Shown piece by piece: positions 1-9,310 of a stretch of DNA of 64,000 bases. Each line of letters begins with the position of its first letter. The stretch's first letter is position 1. The notes below the pieces were generated by a model. It made no database searches. It saw only the letters and a list, made by a program, of their open reading frames with translations, and was not told the origin of the DNA. Source of the stretch: Pleomorphovibrio marinus (lineage in GTDB: Bacteria > Bacteroidota > Bacteroidia > Cytophagales > Cyclobacteriaceae); contig NZ_QCXY01000011.1 of assembly GCF_003347495.1 (NCBI RefSeq), positions 62,001 through 126,000 of the forward strand, in the 5' to 3' direction. Position numbers and translations under genes: made by a program.

Positions 1-1
1 A

Positions 2-1840
2 TTGGAAGTGGTATGGCCGGATGGAAAAAGCCAGAAGCTGGAAAACATAACATCCAACCAGCGCCTTGAATTATACCAGAACCAGGCAAAGGAAAGTGCC
101 GGGGAGCCTCCCCTTCCGCTTAGCCAATCCACAGTATTTACTCAAAACACGGAACATCTGGGCATTGAGCACAGTCACTTTCAAACGGATTATGTGGATT
201 TTAAAGATCAGTTTTTATTGCCCCACAAGCTATCCCAAAGTGGACCAGGAATAGCAGTGGGCGATATCGATGGAGATGGCAAGGAGGATTTCTTTGTAGG
301 GGGAGGTGCTGGGTATCCAGGAGCACTGTTTTTGCAAAAGGAAGAAGGATTTGAAAAAAGGGATTTCCTTTTTCATCAAGAGGCCAACGATATGGGAGCG
401 CTGTTTTTTGATGCCAATGGTAATGGACATCAAGACTTATACGTGGTAAGTGGTGGCAATGCAAATTCTTCCGGAAAAGGGATGTTTCAGGACAGGTTGT
501 ACCTTAATGATGGAAAGGGACAATTCACGCATGCAGAGAATGCTTTGCCCGAGCTTTTTGCAAGCGGATCTACCGTAATAGCCGCAGATTTTGATGCAGA
601 TGGAGATTTGGATCTTTTTATTGGGGGAAGAGTAACCCCGGGTTCCTATCCCTACCCTGCCCAAAGCTATTTATTAGAGAACAGGGATGGTGAATTTGTG
701 GATGTATCTGCCGAATACCTACCCAATGAGGGTAAGATAGGGATGGTTTCTGACGCTGTTTGGTTGGACTTTGATGGGGACGGCATGTTGGATTTGGTGT
801 TGGTGGGAGAATGGATGCCTATTACCTTATTAAAAGGGGAAGAGGGTGCCTTTATCGATAAAACAGCGGACTTTGGGCTTTCCTCTACCAAGGGTTGGTG
901 GAATAGTATATCCGTTGCTGATCTTACCGGAAACGGTAGGATGGATTTTGTACTCGGAAATCAAGGATTAAATAGCCGCTTCAAGGCCTCCAAAAAAGAG
1001 CCTATCCGAATTTATGCAGATGATTTTGACCATAACCAAAGTGTTGATCCTATTATAACGCGTTATATTCAAGGGAAGGAGTATGCGGTGCACCCTAGGG
1101 ATAACCTGATCAGCCAGATACCATCCATGAAAAGAAGGTTTCCACGCTACAAGCAATATGGGGAGGCTACCATTGATAAAGTACTAGGCAGAAACGAAAG
1201 GCAGGATGCCCTTAAGTTTTCCGCCAATTATCTGGAATCCGCCATTTTGTTAGATTTAGGAGAAGGTAATTTTGAGTTAAGACCACTTCCAATTGAAGCA
1301 CAAATCTCCCCTACTTATGGAACTTTGATTGGGGATTTTAATGAAGACGGGAATTTGGATCTTTTATTGGTCGGAAACAACTATGCTACAGAGATCCATT
1401 CAGGATGGCATGACGCGGGTATAGGCCTCTATCTTACTGGTGATGGAAAAGGAAATTTCACACCCTTGAACCAGCACCATTCTGGCTTCTTCGTGGATAC
1501 TGATGCCAAAGGAATGGCAAGTATTTGGGGTCCGGGCGATACCCTTATGGTCTTAGTGGCTTCAAATCAGGATAAACTCTATTCCTTTTCAAGTAGCATC
1601 CATGCCAAAGATCAGCTGCTAAAGCCAAAAAGGAATGCCTTTCAGGCTGTTTTATACGATCAAAATGGCCACTCCGAGACCATCCCCCTGCTCTATGGGA
1701 ACACTTATCTTTCACAATCATCCTCTCTAATCAAATTAAAGGATTCCATAAAAAAAATCGAATGGCATTTTCCTGGAGGTAAGGTGGAAGAACAGCAGGT
1801 ATCCATGCTAACCCCAAAGTTAAGTGCCACTCTTGAGTGA
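2..1840 (+). CDS. VCBS/FG-GAP repeat protein with ASPIC/UnbV segments (CRTAC1-like), 5' end cut off
   Basis: The reading frame is open from the first base, so this is the C-terminal 612 residues of a longer protein. It opens with an ASPIC/UnbV-like stretch (EVVWPDGKSQKLENI). FG-GAP/VCBS calcium-binding repeats follow, with many DxDGDG-type loops (GDIDGDGKEDFF, DFDADGDLDLF, DFDGDGMLDLV, DFNEDGNLDLL). A second ASPIC-like stretch closes it (WHFPGGKVEEQQV). Such proteins are large, secreted or surface-attached in Bacteroidota and often lie beside SusC/SusD loci; the window does not show whether that holds here. It converges on the next gene with a 14-base gap. Function beyond a surface beta-propeller is not known. 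Confidence 0.85.
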   Translation: MEVVWPDGKSQKLENITSNQRLELYQNQAKESAGEPPLPLSQSTVFTQNTEHLGIEHSHFQTDYVDFKDQFLLPHKLSQSGPGIAVGDIDGDGKEDFFVGGGAGYPGALFLQKEEGFEKRDFLFHQEANDMGALFFDANGNGHQDLYVVSGGNANSSGKGMFQDRLYLNDGKGQFTHAENALPELFASGSTVIAADFDADGDLDLFIGGRVTPGSYPYPAQSYLLENRDGEFVDVSAEYLPNEGKIGMVSDAVWLDFDGDGMLDLVLVGEWMPITLLKGEEGAFIDKTADFGLSSTKGWWNSISVADLTGNGRMDFVLGNQGLNSRFKASKKEPIRIYADDFDHNQSVDPIITRYIQGKEYAVHPRDNLISQIPSMKRRFPRYKQYGEATIDKVLGRNERQDALKFSANYLESAILLDLGEGNFELRPLPIEAQISPTYGTLIGDFNEDGNLDLLLVGNNYATEIHSGWHDAGIGLYLTGDGKGNFTPLNQHHSGFFVDTDAKGMASIWGPGDTLMVLVASNQDKLYSFSSSIHAKDQLLKPKRNAFQAVLYDQNGHSETIPLLYGNTYLSQSSSLIKLKDSIKKIEWHFPGGKVEEQQVSMLTPKLSATLE

Positions 1841-1854
1841 ACAAACCATAACGT

Positions 1855-3417
1855 TTATGGGATTCTTTGGTTTTTCAACACCGCAAATGGCAACCATTGT
1901 TCTTCAAAATAGTGAGGGGACCCATCTCTAGGAGGCATTTGTTCTAACATAAAGGAACCCAAAATTATGTCCAGATCCCCATCCCCATCTATGTCTGACT
2001 TTTCCATTACCAGCCATTTTGCCTTTAAGGGCTTATCCAGCACAAAGGCATCAAACTGCAAACCACCGATGCCCTTTAAATATACAAAATCCTGTCTTGG
2101 CTCCTGATTCCAATCTGGAAAAAACGATATGGCAGCTATATCTATATTTCCATCTCCGTCAAAATCTTCTGCTAGGATGCTACTGGCTCCATACATGGGG
2201 TAAAACCATGATTCGTCAAAGGTTTCATTTCCTTGGTTTAAAAATATTCTAATTCCATGATAGGGTTTTAGGATTTTGGAAAGGTCTGCATTATCTCCGT
2301 TGGAGAGCAGGATATCCAATTTTCCGTTTCCGTTTATATCCAGAAGGTCAAAATAACTACTTCCGAATGCAGGATGAAAGGAAAGCAGTGTTTTTTCCTC
2401 AAATACTCCATTTCCCTGATTCATCATAGCCACTATTCCTTCTCTGGCTTGAGTCATCAAGACAATAATATCATTCAGCCCATTTCCATTAAGATCAGCT
2501 ATGACACTTCTCCTTGCCCCTGGTCTGTCAATGAGTATTTTCCTTTTCCATTGCTTGTGTTCTTGGAAAAACAAGGATACATCCCCTGTATGGTTACCAA
2601 AATTCGAAATAACCACTTCTGGACTTTCATTTCCCAACAGGTGGCCAAAGGCAAAATGAACAGGCCTATTCAACCCATCTGCAATGACTTTTTCCCCTTG
2701 ACCGATAAGCTTTGTCCATGAGCCAAGATTATGGTCTGCCGGATCCATATAACCCATTTTTAACACATGAATTTGTTCCAAATCGTCAATAGATACCTCT
2801 GAAACCATTTTGGTGTCCGGAAAACTGTCTTGTAGTTGCAAATTTAATCCATCAAAGTAAAAAAGGCCATTTACACGGTCTCCTAAATAAAAACCTAGTC
2901 CTTCATCCCCTTTGAGGCTGGTAGTAAGGGCTGGTTGAACCATGTCTAGGTTGGGGGTATGAAGGTGGAATCCAGGAATTCCCTGTTTCGGTGCTTTGGA
3001 TTGTTTTGGGATTTCCAGTTCCTCAGGTGCCTCTCGCTCATAAAAATCCTTGATTCTTTCCCAATCTTTTTGGTCAATAAGCGGAACATTGTGGAAAACT
3101 TGCCCTTCTATCCCCTCATTCCTAATAGGAGTTTCCCCTTCCAATAGTAATCCCAACCTGCGTCTCATATTAGGAAGAACACTTTTCAACCAGGTTTCTT
3201 TGTCCAAAAGTGCAGGCGAAGGGTATTCGTGGCAGGTTCCGCAATATCCTTGAGCCAGTTGCTGGTCATTTAGCAAGCCCGAATTAGATTTTAAGGCTTG
3301 CAAAGCTTCTATTTCAGAAGGGTTTATTAGAGGCATGGAAGTGGTGTTGGGAGAATCACAAGCAAATTCCACTACTACTAAAAATAAAAGGCCGGAAAAA
3401 ACAATTTTTGATTTCAA
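1855..3417 (-). CDS. VCBS-repeat lipoprotein with a haem c site
   Basis: 520 residues. The N-terminus is a lipoprotein signal with Cys at residue 20 (lipobox VVEFAC), so it is probably an outer-membrane or periplasmic lipoprotein. A single CxxCH haem c motif (YCGTCHEYPSP, around residue 60) is followed by a long beta-propeller region of VCBS/FG-GAP repeats (DLNGNGLNDI, DINGNGKLDIL, DFDGDGNIDI, DIDGDGDLDII). A haem group joined to a VCBS propeller suggests an electron-transfer or binding role at the cell surface, but no substrate can be read from the sequence. It is convergent with the preceding VCBS protein and may be functionally linked to it. Confidence 0.85.
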   Translation of the reverse strand: MKSKIVFSGLLFLVVVEFACDSPNTTSMPLINPSEIEALQALKSNSGLLNDQQLAQGYCGTCHEYPSPALLDKETWLKSVLPNMRRRLGLLLEGETPIRNEGIEGQVFHNVPLIDQKDWERIKDFYEREAPEELEIPKQSKAPKQGIPGFHLHTPNLDMVQPALTTSLKGDEGLGFYLGDRVNGLFYFDGLNLQLQDSFPDTKMVSEVSIDDLEQIHVLKMGYMDPADHNLGSWTKLIGQGEKVIADGLNRPVHFAFGHLLGNESPEVVISNFGNHTGDVSLFFQEHKQWKRKILIDRPGARRSVIADLNGNGLNDIIVLMTQAREGIVAMMNQGNGVFEEKTLLSFHPAFGSSYFDLLDINGNGKLDILLSNGDNADLSKILKPYHGIRIFLNQGNETFDESWFYPMYGASSILAEDFDGDGNIDIAAISFFPDWNQEPRQDFVYLKGIGGLQFDAFVLDKPLKAKWLVMEKSDIDGDGDLDIILGSFMLEQMPPRDGSPHYFEEQWLPFAVLKNQRIP

Positions 3418-3739
3418 CAGGTACAGAATTCTACAAGTTACATGGATTTATATGAAGATAAGCTTATTGATTCAGTTCCAAAAGAAAAAGTGGTAGAAAC
3501 TCAGTCCTATTTACAAAGATTTTTTTTTGAATTACATGTACAGGTTATTGTAATGTATAATATAAAATCATTTTTTCTTATATTATATTTTGATTATTTT
3601 GAATTTAACCATAATATTAGAATAATATATACTTTTATCATGGGTGGGAGGTAGAAGAATCAAAAGTAGCATAGGAGAAAACTAGAAAAGAAATGAGGGG
3701 AATGCTGAAATTTTGTAGAATCCATTTAACCATAATATA
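3418..3739. other. AT-rich intergenic stretch
   Basis: 322 bases between two divergent genes. The sequence is strongly AT-rich, with runs such as TATAATATAAAATCA. The promoters of both flanking genes must lie here, but I could not place a convincing TTTG/TAnnTTTG pair. A 70-codon frame at 3442-3654 has a low-complexity Phe/Ile/Tyr-rich translation and no recognisable domain, so it is not called. Confidence 0.5.
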
Positions 3740-4357
3740 ATGAAAGTAGCCATATTAGGAGAAACCAAATTGGCCCTGAACTTGGGCAATAAGTTTATCA
3801 ACCGATCAATAGATGTAGTTTATGGGGTAAGCGATAGCTTCGAATTGAACGATATCACATGGAGGTTGTCCAATTCCTCCTCTACGGAGAGATTTTTGAC
3901 GTATAAGGAAGCCATAGACATTGCTGATATTTTGTTTTTATGTTGTGAAAATGACTGTTACAAGGATATTTGTATGCTGATCGGTACTAGCGATTCCAGT
4001 GCTAAATGCATAGTAGACTGCACCAACAGCAGCTATCCAAAAGGTTTTAACTATAATATGTCCTTGTTAAAAAAGCATGCCAAAAATACCAAGGTATTTA
4101 AAGGGTTCAACAACTTGGGCTTGAATTATCCCAGCAATGATCCCCTTGGCCTAATAAAGGAAACCTATTATTGTGGGGAGGATTGCGAGGAGAAATTAAT
4201 AGTAAAGAAGTTAATCGCACAGGCAGGGTTCAACCCCATAGACGCCGGGGATTTTGATTCGGCGATGTTGCTAGAGGCTTTTTATCATTTGAAAATCAAG
4301 ATATCCTCCTTACATACTGAAAAGGCTGGATTTGATTTTAAACTCATTTCACTTTAA
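3740..4357 (+). CDS. F420/NADP oxidoreductase-like dinucleotide-binding protein
   Basis: 205 residues. The N-terminus (MKVAILGETKLALNLGNKF) has the beta-alpha-beta shape of the NADPH-dependent F420 reductase-like family (COG2085). The usual GxGxxG is degenerate here: GETKLALNLG. The middle (ADILFLCCENDC, then VDCTNSSYP and KGFNNLG) follows the family order of strand and loop elements, including the conserved KxFN turn. No catalytic partner or pathway neighbour identifies the substrate. The gene stands alone and faces the transketolase pair, separated by a shared terminator hairpin. Start is the only ATG that gives the full nucleotide-binding fold. Confidence 0.6.
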   Translation: MKVAILGETKLALNLGNKFINRSIDVVYGVSDSFELNDITWRLSNSSSTERFLTYKEAIDIADILFLCCENDCYKDICMLIGTSDSSAKCIVDCTNSSYPKGFNYNMSLLKKHAKNTKVFKGFNNLGLNYPSNDPLGLIKETYYCGEDCEEKLIVKKLIAQAGFNPIDAGDFDSAMLLEAFYHLKIKISSLHTEKAGFDFKLISL

Positions 4358-4364
4358 AAAAAAA

Positions 4365-4395
4365 GAAAGTGCAATTAATAATCAATTGCACTTTC
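4365..4395. terminator. Bidirectional terminator between convergent genes
   Basis: A perfect 12-base stem (GAAAGTGCAATT at 4365-4376, AATTGCACTTTC at 4384-4395) with a 7-base loop. A run of nine A lies on its left (T-run for the minus strand) and TCTTTT on its right. It serves the dinucleotide-binding gene on + and the transketolase genes on -. Confidence 0.85.
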
Positions 4396-4418
4396 TCTTT
4401 TATTCGAAAATGTTTATC

Positions 4419-5387
4419 CTATTTCCTAGCCAACACCCTTTTCACGGCTTTGACGATATTGGCGGCATTAAGTCCGTATTTTTCAAGCAGGTCTTCCGGC
4501 TTTCCTGATTCCCCAAAAGAATCATTTACGCCCACCATTTCTAATGGGGCAGGGTGATTCCGCACCAGGGTTTGGGCTACACTGTCACCCATACCCCCAT
4601 TAAGTTGGTGTTCCTCTGCGGTAACAGCACAACCTGTCTTGGCTACGGAGTCAAGAATAGCTTCTGTATCCAGGGGCTTTATGGTGTGCAGGTTGATTAC
4701 CTCCGCCTGAATTCCTTCTTCCCGGAGTAGTGCTTCGGCTACCACTGCCTCCCAAACAAGGTGTCCAGTGGCAAAAATACTCACGTCTTTGCCATCAATC
4801 ATTTTCCAGGCCTTCCCTATCTCGAATTTTTGGTTCGCTGGAGTGAAAATGGGCCACTTGGGCCTTCCAAACCTCAAGTAAACCGGACCTTCATAATCTG
4901 CGATAGCAATAGTAGCTGCCTTGGTCTGGTTATAATCACAAGGGTTGATTACAGTCATGTGTGGAAGCATCCGCATCATGCCTACATCTTCTAGGATTTG
5001 ATGGGTGGCACCATCTTCGCCTAGGGTCAAACCCGCATGGGAAGCACATATTTTTACGTTTTTCCCAGAATATGCTATAGATTGACGGATTTGATCATAT
5101 ACCCTTCCAGTGGAAAAATTCGCAAAGGTTCCGGTGTATGGGATTTTTCCCCCAATGGTCAAGCCTGCGGCCACTCCCATCATATTGGCCTCTGCAATCC
5201 CAACCTGAAAGAATCGATCCGGAAACTCCTTCTGAAAGGCCCCCATTTTTAATGAACCAATTAAATCGGCACATAGGCCAACTACGTCGGGGTTTTTTCG
5301 GCCCACTTCCAAAAAGCCATCACCGAACCCGGATCGGGTATCCTTTTTCTCTGTATAGGTAAACTTTGTATCTAACGTTTTTTCCAT
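4419..5387 (-). CDS. Transketolase, C-terminal subunit
   Basis: 322 residues from the ATG at 5387; the frame extends ten codons further upstream but that leader (MPFNCQNRKE) lacks conservation signals. It holds the pyrimidine-binding (Pyr) and C-terminal domains of a split transketolase. The GIAEANMMG segment carries the Glu that activates thiamine diphosphate, and EEHQLNGGMGDSVAQ is the typical C-terminal domain motif. With the N-terminal subunit directly upstream it forms a two-chain transketolase of the non-oxidative pentose phosphate pathway. The cofactor binds between chains. A DXS-like reaction is possible from sequence alone, but the partner has the transketolase pattern. Confidence 0.88.
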   Translation of the reverse strand: MEKTLDTKFTYTEKKDTRSGFGDGFLEVGRKNPDVVGLCADLIGSLKMGAFQKEFPDRFFQVGIAEANMMGVAAGLTIGGKIPYTGTFANFSTGRVYDQIRQSIAYSGKNVKICASHAGLTLGEDGATHQILEDVGMMRMLPHMTVINPCDYNQTKAATIAIADYEGPVYLRFGRPKWPIFTPANQKFEIGKAWKMIDGKDVSIFATGHLVWEAVVAEALLREEGIQAEVINLHTIKPLDTEAILDSVAKTGCAVTAEEHQLNGGMGDSVAQTLVRNHPAPLEMVGVNDSFGESGKPEDLLEKYGLNAANIVKAVKRVLARK

Positions 5388-5422
5388 TTCTTTTCTATTT
5401 TGGCAGTTAAAAGGCAATGCAA

Positions 5423-6274
5423 TTAATAATCCCCTAATGTTTCCTCCAATTGACCTAAAGCTGAGGCCAATTGCTCATCATCGGGAGCGATGCCATGCCA
5501 TTTATGCGTTCCTACCATAAAATCCACCCCATAGCCCATATCGGTTCTCAATAGGTTCAATACAGGTTTTCCATTTCCCAGCATTCCCTTGGCTTTTTCC
5601 AGTGAGAATATTACTTGTTCGATGTCATTGCCGTTTTCAGTTTCGATCACCTGCCAGCCAAAAGCTTCCCATTTTGCCTTTAGATCCAAGAGATTCATGA
5701 TTTTGTCAGTAGGGCCGTCAATCTGTTGACCATTTACATCTATGCTTGCAATCAGATTATCCACTCCATGGTGAGGTGCACACATGGCTGCCTCCCAAAT
5801 TTGCCCCTCTTGTTGCTCTCCATCCCCCATCAAGGCATAAACTGTACGGGTGTCGTTGTTGAGTTTTTTAGCTAATGCAGCCCCAATTGCCACAGAGAGT
5901 CCCTGGCCCAATGAGCCCGAAGCGATTCGGATTCCCGGTAGGCCTTCCTCGGTGGCAGGGTGTCCCTGAAGCCTACTGTCGATTTTCCTGAACGTGGCAA
6001 GCTCCTCAGCAGGAAAATACCCAGATCTTGCTAGCACGCTATACCAAACAGGGGAAATATGCCCATTGGAAAGAAAAAACAGATCCTCACCCAAACCTTT
6101 GGGGTCAAAATCCTTATTATGTTTCATTTGGTGAAAATAGAGGGCCACAAAAAACTCGGTACAGCCCAAGGATGCCCCAGGATGACCGGACTGCACACCA
6201 TGCACCATTCGTACAATGTCCCTTCTTACTTGGGAGCAAATTTCTTTTAGTTGTTTAATTGATGGTTTTTCCAT
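5423..6274 (-). CDS. Transketolase, N-terminal (thiamine diphosphate-binding) subunit
   Basis: 283 residues carrying the PP domain that binds the diphosphate of thiamine diphosphate and Mg2+. The GDG motif (MGDGEQQEGQIWEA) is followed about 25 residues later by the Asn position (IDVNGQQIDG). GHPGASLGCTE near the N-terminus and SNGHISPVWYS are typical of transketolases. It is the partner of the following C-terminal subunit; together the two chains equal one usual transketolase. It is the upstream gene of the pair, 35 bases before the start chosen for the second chain, and 9 bases downstream of the bcp stop, so all three are probably cotranscribed. Confidence 0.9.
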   Translation of the reverse strand: MEKPSIKQLKEICSQVRRDIVRMVHGVQSGHPGASLGCTEFFVALYFHQMKHNKDFDPKGLGEDLFFLSNGHISPVWYSVLARSGYFPAEELATFRKIDSRLQGHPATEEGLPGIRIASGSLGQGLSVAIGAALAKKLNNDTRTVYALMGDGEQQEGQIWEAAMCAPHHGVDNLIASIDVNGQQIDGPTDKIMNLLDLKAKWEAFGWQVIETENGNDIEQVIFSLEKAKGMLGNGKPVLNLLRTDMGYGVDFMVGTHKWHGIAPDDEQLASALGQLEETLGDY

Positions 6275-6283
6275 GAATAGGAA

Positions 6284-6733
6284 TCATTTAATTATTTGAT
6301 TGGTATGATCTTTTGTTTTTACTTTTTCGATGATCTCAGTAATCACACCTTCCTCATCAATAATAAAGGTCGTTCTGGCAGTGCCCATATAGGTCTTTCC
6401 GTACATTTGTTTTTCCACCCAGGTACCGTATTTTTCATGCACACTTTTATCCTCGTCCGCAATAAGGGTAAAGGGTAACTCTTGTTTTTCTACAAACTTC
6501 TTGTGTGACTTTACGGAATCCGAGCTAATACCCAAGACTTCATATCCCGCTGCCTTTAGGGCTTCATGGTTATCCCTGAGGTTACATGCCTGAGCAGTAC
6601 AACCAGGGGTATTATCCTTTGGGTAAAAATACAAAACTACTTTCTTCCCTTTGAAATCGGATAGTTTAATAGGGTTGCCGTTTTGATCCTTCGATTCAAA
6701 TTCTGGAGCCTTTTGGCCAACTTCTAGAGACAT
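6284..6733 (-). CDS. bcp: Thioredoxin-dependent thiol peroxidase, BCP/PrxQ type
   Basis: 149 residues, the usual length of this peroxiredoxin family. The active site reads NTPGCTAQACNLRD, with the peroxidatic Cys at residue 45 and the resolving Cys at residue 50, the spacing of PrxQ/BCP enzymes. It reduces hydroperoxides in the cytoplasm using thioredoxin. No signal peptide is seen. It precedes the split transketolase genes by 9 bases on the same strand, which suggests one transcript. Confidence 0.93.
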   Translation of the reverse strand: MSLEVGQKAPEFESKDQNGNPIKLSDFKGKKVVLYFYPKDNTPGCTAQACNLRDNHEALKAAGYEVLGISSDSVKSHKKFVEKQELPFTLIADEDKSVHEKYGTWVEKQMYGKTYMGTARTTFIIDEEGVITEIIEKVKTKDHTNQIIK

Positions 6734-6788
6734 AGGAATATAATTTAATTTTAATTGTAAAGGTTAGGGGTGTAAATATCGCAATAAA

Positions 6789-8663
6789 TTAAATCTTTCC
6801 CCTAAAAATCGATTCGTTATTTGCCATGTCCCTCACTTTTAAAAGTACTTCTCCTTCAAAGGGCTGGTTTTCCAGTTTTTCTGACCAAATCATTGCTTGC
6901 TTGTGTTCGTACCGCATGAGTACCCATTTTCCATCAACATAGGCTTCAAAATCCCTTATACCGGATAGATTATCCCTAATGGAAAAGCGAAGCTCGGAGC
7001 TATTAACTCTCATAGGTCTAATGGTAGGGCCAATACTATCCTGGGCCACTACAAAATCACCTAATTGGTTGGTTCTAAAGGTAATACAATCCCCATTCCA
7101 GCTTCCTCCCTTAAAGCGCTTAAAGCCATTCTCATACCGCAGGTACACGTGACTGTGCTCCTTTTGGGCTTCAATAACCTCTGGGCAGAAACTCACCTCG
7201 ATATGGCCCCTCAGGTATTCAAAGGGTTCATTTATCCGGATACCCGGATCGCCTGCTATTCTTTTAGGCGATATCCTTAAATAGAAATCATCCAATAGGG
7301 ATTGTGAGGCAAAGGCTACCTGTACCTCTCCATTGTCAAACACCACCTCATCTTGAAATAATACCCTTGTTTGCACATCTGGAATTATGGTACCGGAACA
7401 CAAGCCTACCGAGTCTGGAATGCCCAACCTCATATCCCATAAATAGGTCCTTTTATTAGTGCCTTGATATTCGTAGGGAATTTCAAATTGATATCCGTGA
7501 ACATAAAACATGGCCAGGTCTCCCAGTTGGTGGTTGTTTTCATTAATAATCATGATGTGATCCTCATAGCTGATCATATTGTTGAAGGAGGTGCTGTTAT
7601 AGGTCCTTAACAGGTCATAGTTATCCTCTCCATTCAGCTTTAATTTTAGGCTTCTGGTATTTTGATAAGTATCTATCAGTTGCACTTCTACCTCCTTTTC
7701 CTCATTTGGAGCTAGGGATATAGCTCCGCTGAAGGTGGAGTCGGGCTGGTAAAAATCAAAGAGGTTGTTCGGTTTCTTATATAACCTGGTATACCGGTTC
7801 CTGTAAGTATGTGAAAGGATAAACCTTCCCAAGCTGAAGTCCAGTGGTTTGGCGGTACTTTCATAGAAATCCTTACCATCGTAAACGATCTTGTAGGTGG
7901 GAAACCCGTTTCTGTTATACATATCGTTAAGTTGATCGTAGGCTAGGACTTCTATCCCTACTTTCCCTGTGATTTTGATCTCTTGGTTCACCCTATAGGC
8001 ATTGTCATAATACACTACCGGAAACTCTCTCCTTTGAAACATCCCATTTACCCTACTGTTGATGTCCAATGGTGTAATTGCAATCCGTTGTACATATGGA
8101 GGTATGGAGTCGATGATTTCTTGGAATTGAAAATCAAGGGGATCCAATGCCCTGTCAAGAGAATCCCTGATCTCAAAATGCAGATGAGGCCCCATAGAAC
8201 TTCCTGTATTTCCTGAATAGGCAATGGTGTCACCCTTATTGACCGGAAGTTCACCGGGTTCAAGAAAATATTCCATTTCATTTATCCGGGCGTTATACAT
8301 CTTTTCTCTCATGTACTGCCCAATGGAAGCATTCAGTTCACGTAAATGGGCATATACAGTATATTGCCCATTTGGGTGCTTTAGGTATAATACGTTACCA
8401 TACCCCTGAGTGGAGATCTTGATACGGTGTACATGGCCATCCGCCGCTGCATGGATAGGGAGCCCTTCCCTACCCTCGGTTTTTATATCCACCCCAGAGT
8501 GAAAATGGTTGGGACGAATCTCAGCCATGGTACCGGCCAGGAAGTTCCTTTCCCCAGGTTTTATGGGAAAGAGATAGTACCCAGGATCTACTTGTCCAAA
8601 AGTACTGACAGAAAAAAACAAGAAACAAACCAGAACAAACCAACAATCACTTAATCTCAACAT
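6789..8663 (-). CDS. M23 family (LytM-type) metallopeptidase
   Basis: 624 residues. Residues 1-24 form a signal peptide ending TFGQ. The M23 domain lies at about residues 30-180, with the zinc ligands of HxxxD (HSGVD, H55 and D59) and HxH (GPHLHFEI, near residue 160). These enzymes cut peptidoglycan cross-links, or serve as inactive activators; here both zinc motifs are intact. The remaining 440 residues are beta-rich, with no named domain that I recognise. The start overlaps the end of the FAH-family gene by 17 bases, so translation is probably coupled. No internal start is preferred because the signal peptide needs this one. Confidence 0.88.
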   Translation of the reverse strand: MLRLSDCWFVLVCFLFFSVSTFGQVDPGYYLFPIKPGERNFLAGTMAEIRPNHFHSGVDIKTEGREGLPIHAAADGHVHRIKISTQGYGNVLYLKHPNGQYTVYAHLRELNASIGQYMREKMYNARINEMEYFLEPGELPVNKGDTIAYSGNTGSSMGPHLHFEIRDSLDRALDPLDFQFQEIIDSIPPYVQRIAITPLDINSRVNGMFQRREFPVVYYDNAYRVNQEIKITGKVGIEVLAYDQLNDMYNRNGFPTYKIVYDGKDFYESTAKPLDFSLGRFILSHTYRNRYTRLYKKPNNLFDFYQPDSTFSGAISLAPNEEKEVEVQLIDTYQNTRSLKLKLNGEDNYDLLRTYNSTSFNNMISYEDHIMIINENNHQLGDLAMFYVHGYQFEIPYEYQGTNKRTYLWDMRLGIPDSVGLCSGTIIPDVQTRVLFQDEVVFDNGEVQVAFASQSLLDDFYLRISPKRIAGDPGIRINEPFEYLRGHIEVSFCPEVIEAQKEHSHVYLRYENGFKRFKGGSWNGDCITFRTNQLGDFVVAQDSIGPTIRPMRVNSSELRFSIRDNLSGIRDFEAYVDGKWVLMRYEHKQAMIWSEKLENQPFEGEVLLKVRDMANNESIFRGKI

Positions 8664-9258
8664 TCAATACTTTTTTTCCTTCCAAAAAACCTTCCAAGTG
8701 GTCACCGACGCTTACTTTTCCCACTCCGGCGGGTGTACCAGTAAAAATCAAATCCCCCTTTTTCAACATGAAAAATTTTGACACATAAGCTAAAATAGTA
8801 GTAAAATCAAACAACAAAAGGGAGGTATTGCCTTTTTGCCGCAATTTTCCGTTTACATTAAGGTGAAAATTGATATTCCCGAAATCGGGAAAATTGCTTA
8901 CGGGTAAAAATTCCCCCACTGGAGCACTTCCATTAAATGCTTTGGCAATTTCCCAGGGAAGGCCTTTTTCCTTGCATTTTTTTTGAATATCCCTAGCGGT
9001 AAAATCTATCCCCAGCCCGATTTCATCAAAGTAGGTATGGGCAAATTCTCTCTGTATATATTTGCCTTCCTTATTTATTTTCAGCACCAATTCCACTTCA
9101 TGGTGAATATCTTGGGAAAACTCCGGGTGGTAAAAAGGTTGCCCCTTTTTTATTAGGGCAGTTTCTGGCTTCATAAACACCACGGGTTCACTCGGCCTTT
9201 CATTGTTCAACTCTTCTATATGGGCCGCATAGTTTCGGCCTATGGCTATTATTTTCAT
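8647..9258 (-). CDS. Fumarylacetoacetate hydrolase family protein
   Basis: 203 residues, the short form of the FAH fold. The metal-binding acids appear in the expected order: HHEVELV (two Glu) and GLGIDFTARD (Asp). GDLIFTGTPAGVG is the family's C-terminal signature. Members hydrolyse or decarboxylate acylpyruvates and related 2-oxo acids. Specificity cannot be read here; acylpyruvase is the commonest role for this short form. The stop overlaps the following M23 gene. Confidence 0.88.
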   Translation of the reverse strand: MKIIAIGRNYAAHIEELNNERPSEPVVFMKPETALIKKGQPFYHPEFSQDIHHEVELVLKINKEGKYIQREFAHTYFDEIGLGIDFTARDIQKKCKEKGLPWEIAKAFNGSAPVGEFLPVSNFPDFGNINFHLNVNGKLRQKGNTSLLLFDFTTILAYVSKFFMLKKGDLIFTGTPAGVGKVSVGDHLEGFLEGKKVLNVEIK

Positions 9259-9310
9259 TTACTATCAGCTTTGCTTTTTGCAATTTACGGCAAAGGAATA
9301 AAATTTCCCC

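Noticed and set aside
3442-3654. 70-codon frame on + between the VCBS lipoprotein and the dinucleotide-binding gene
   Set aside because: Low-complexity AT-rich translation, no domain, lies in what must be promoter DNA.
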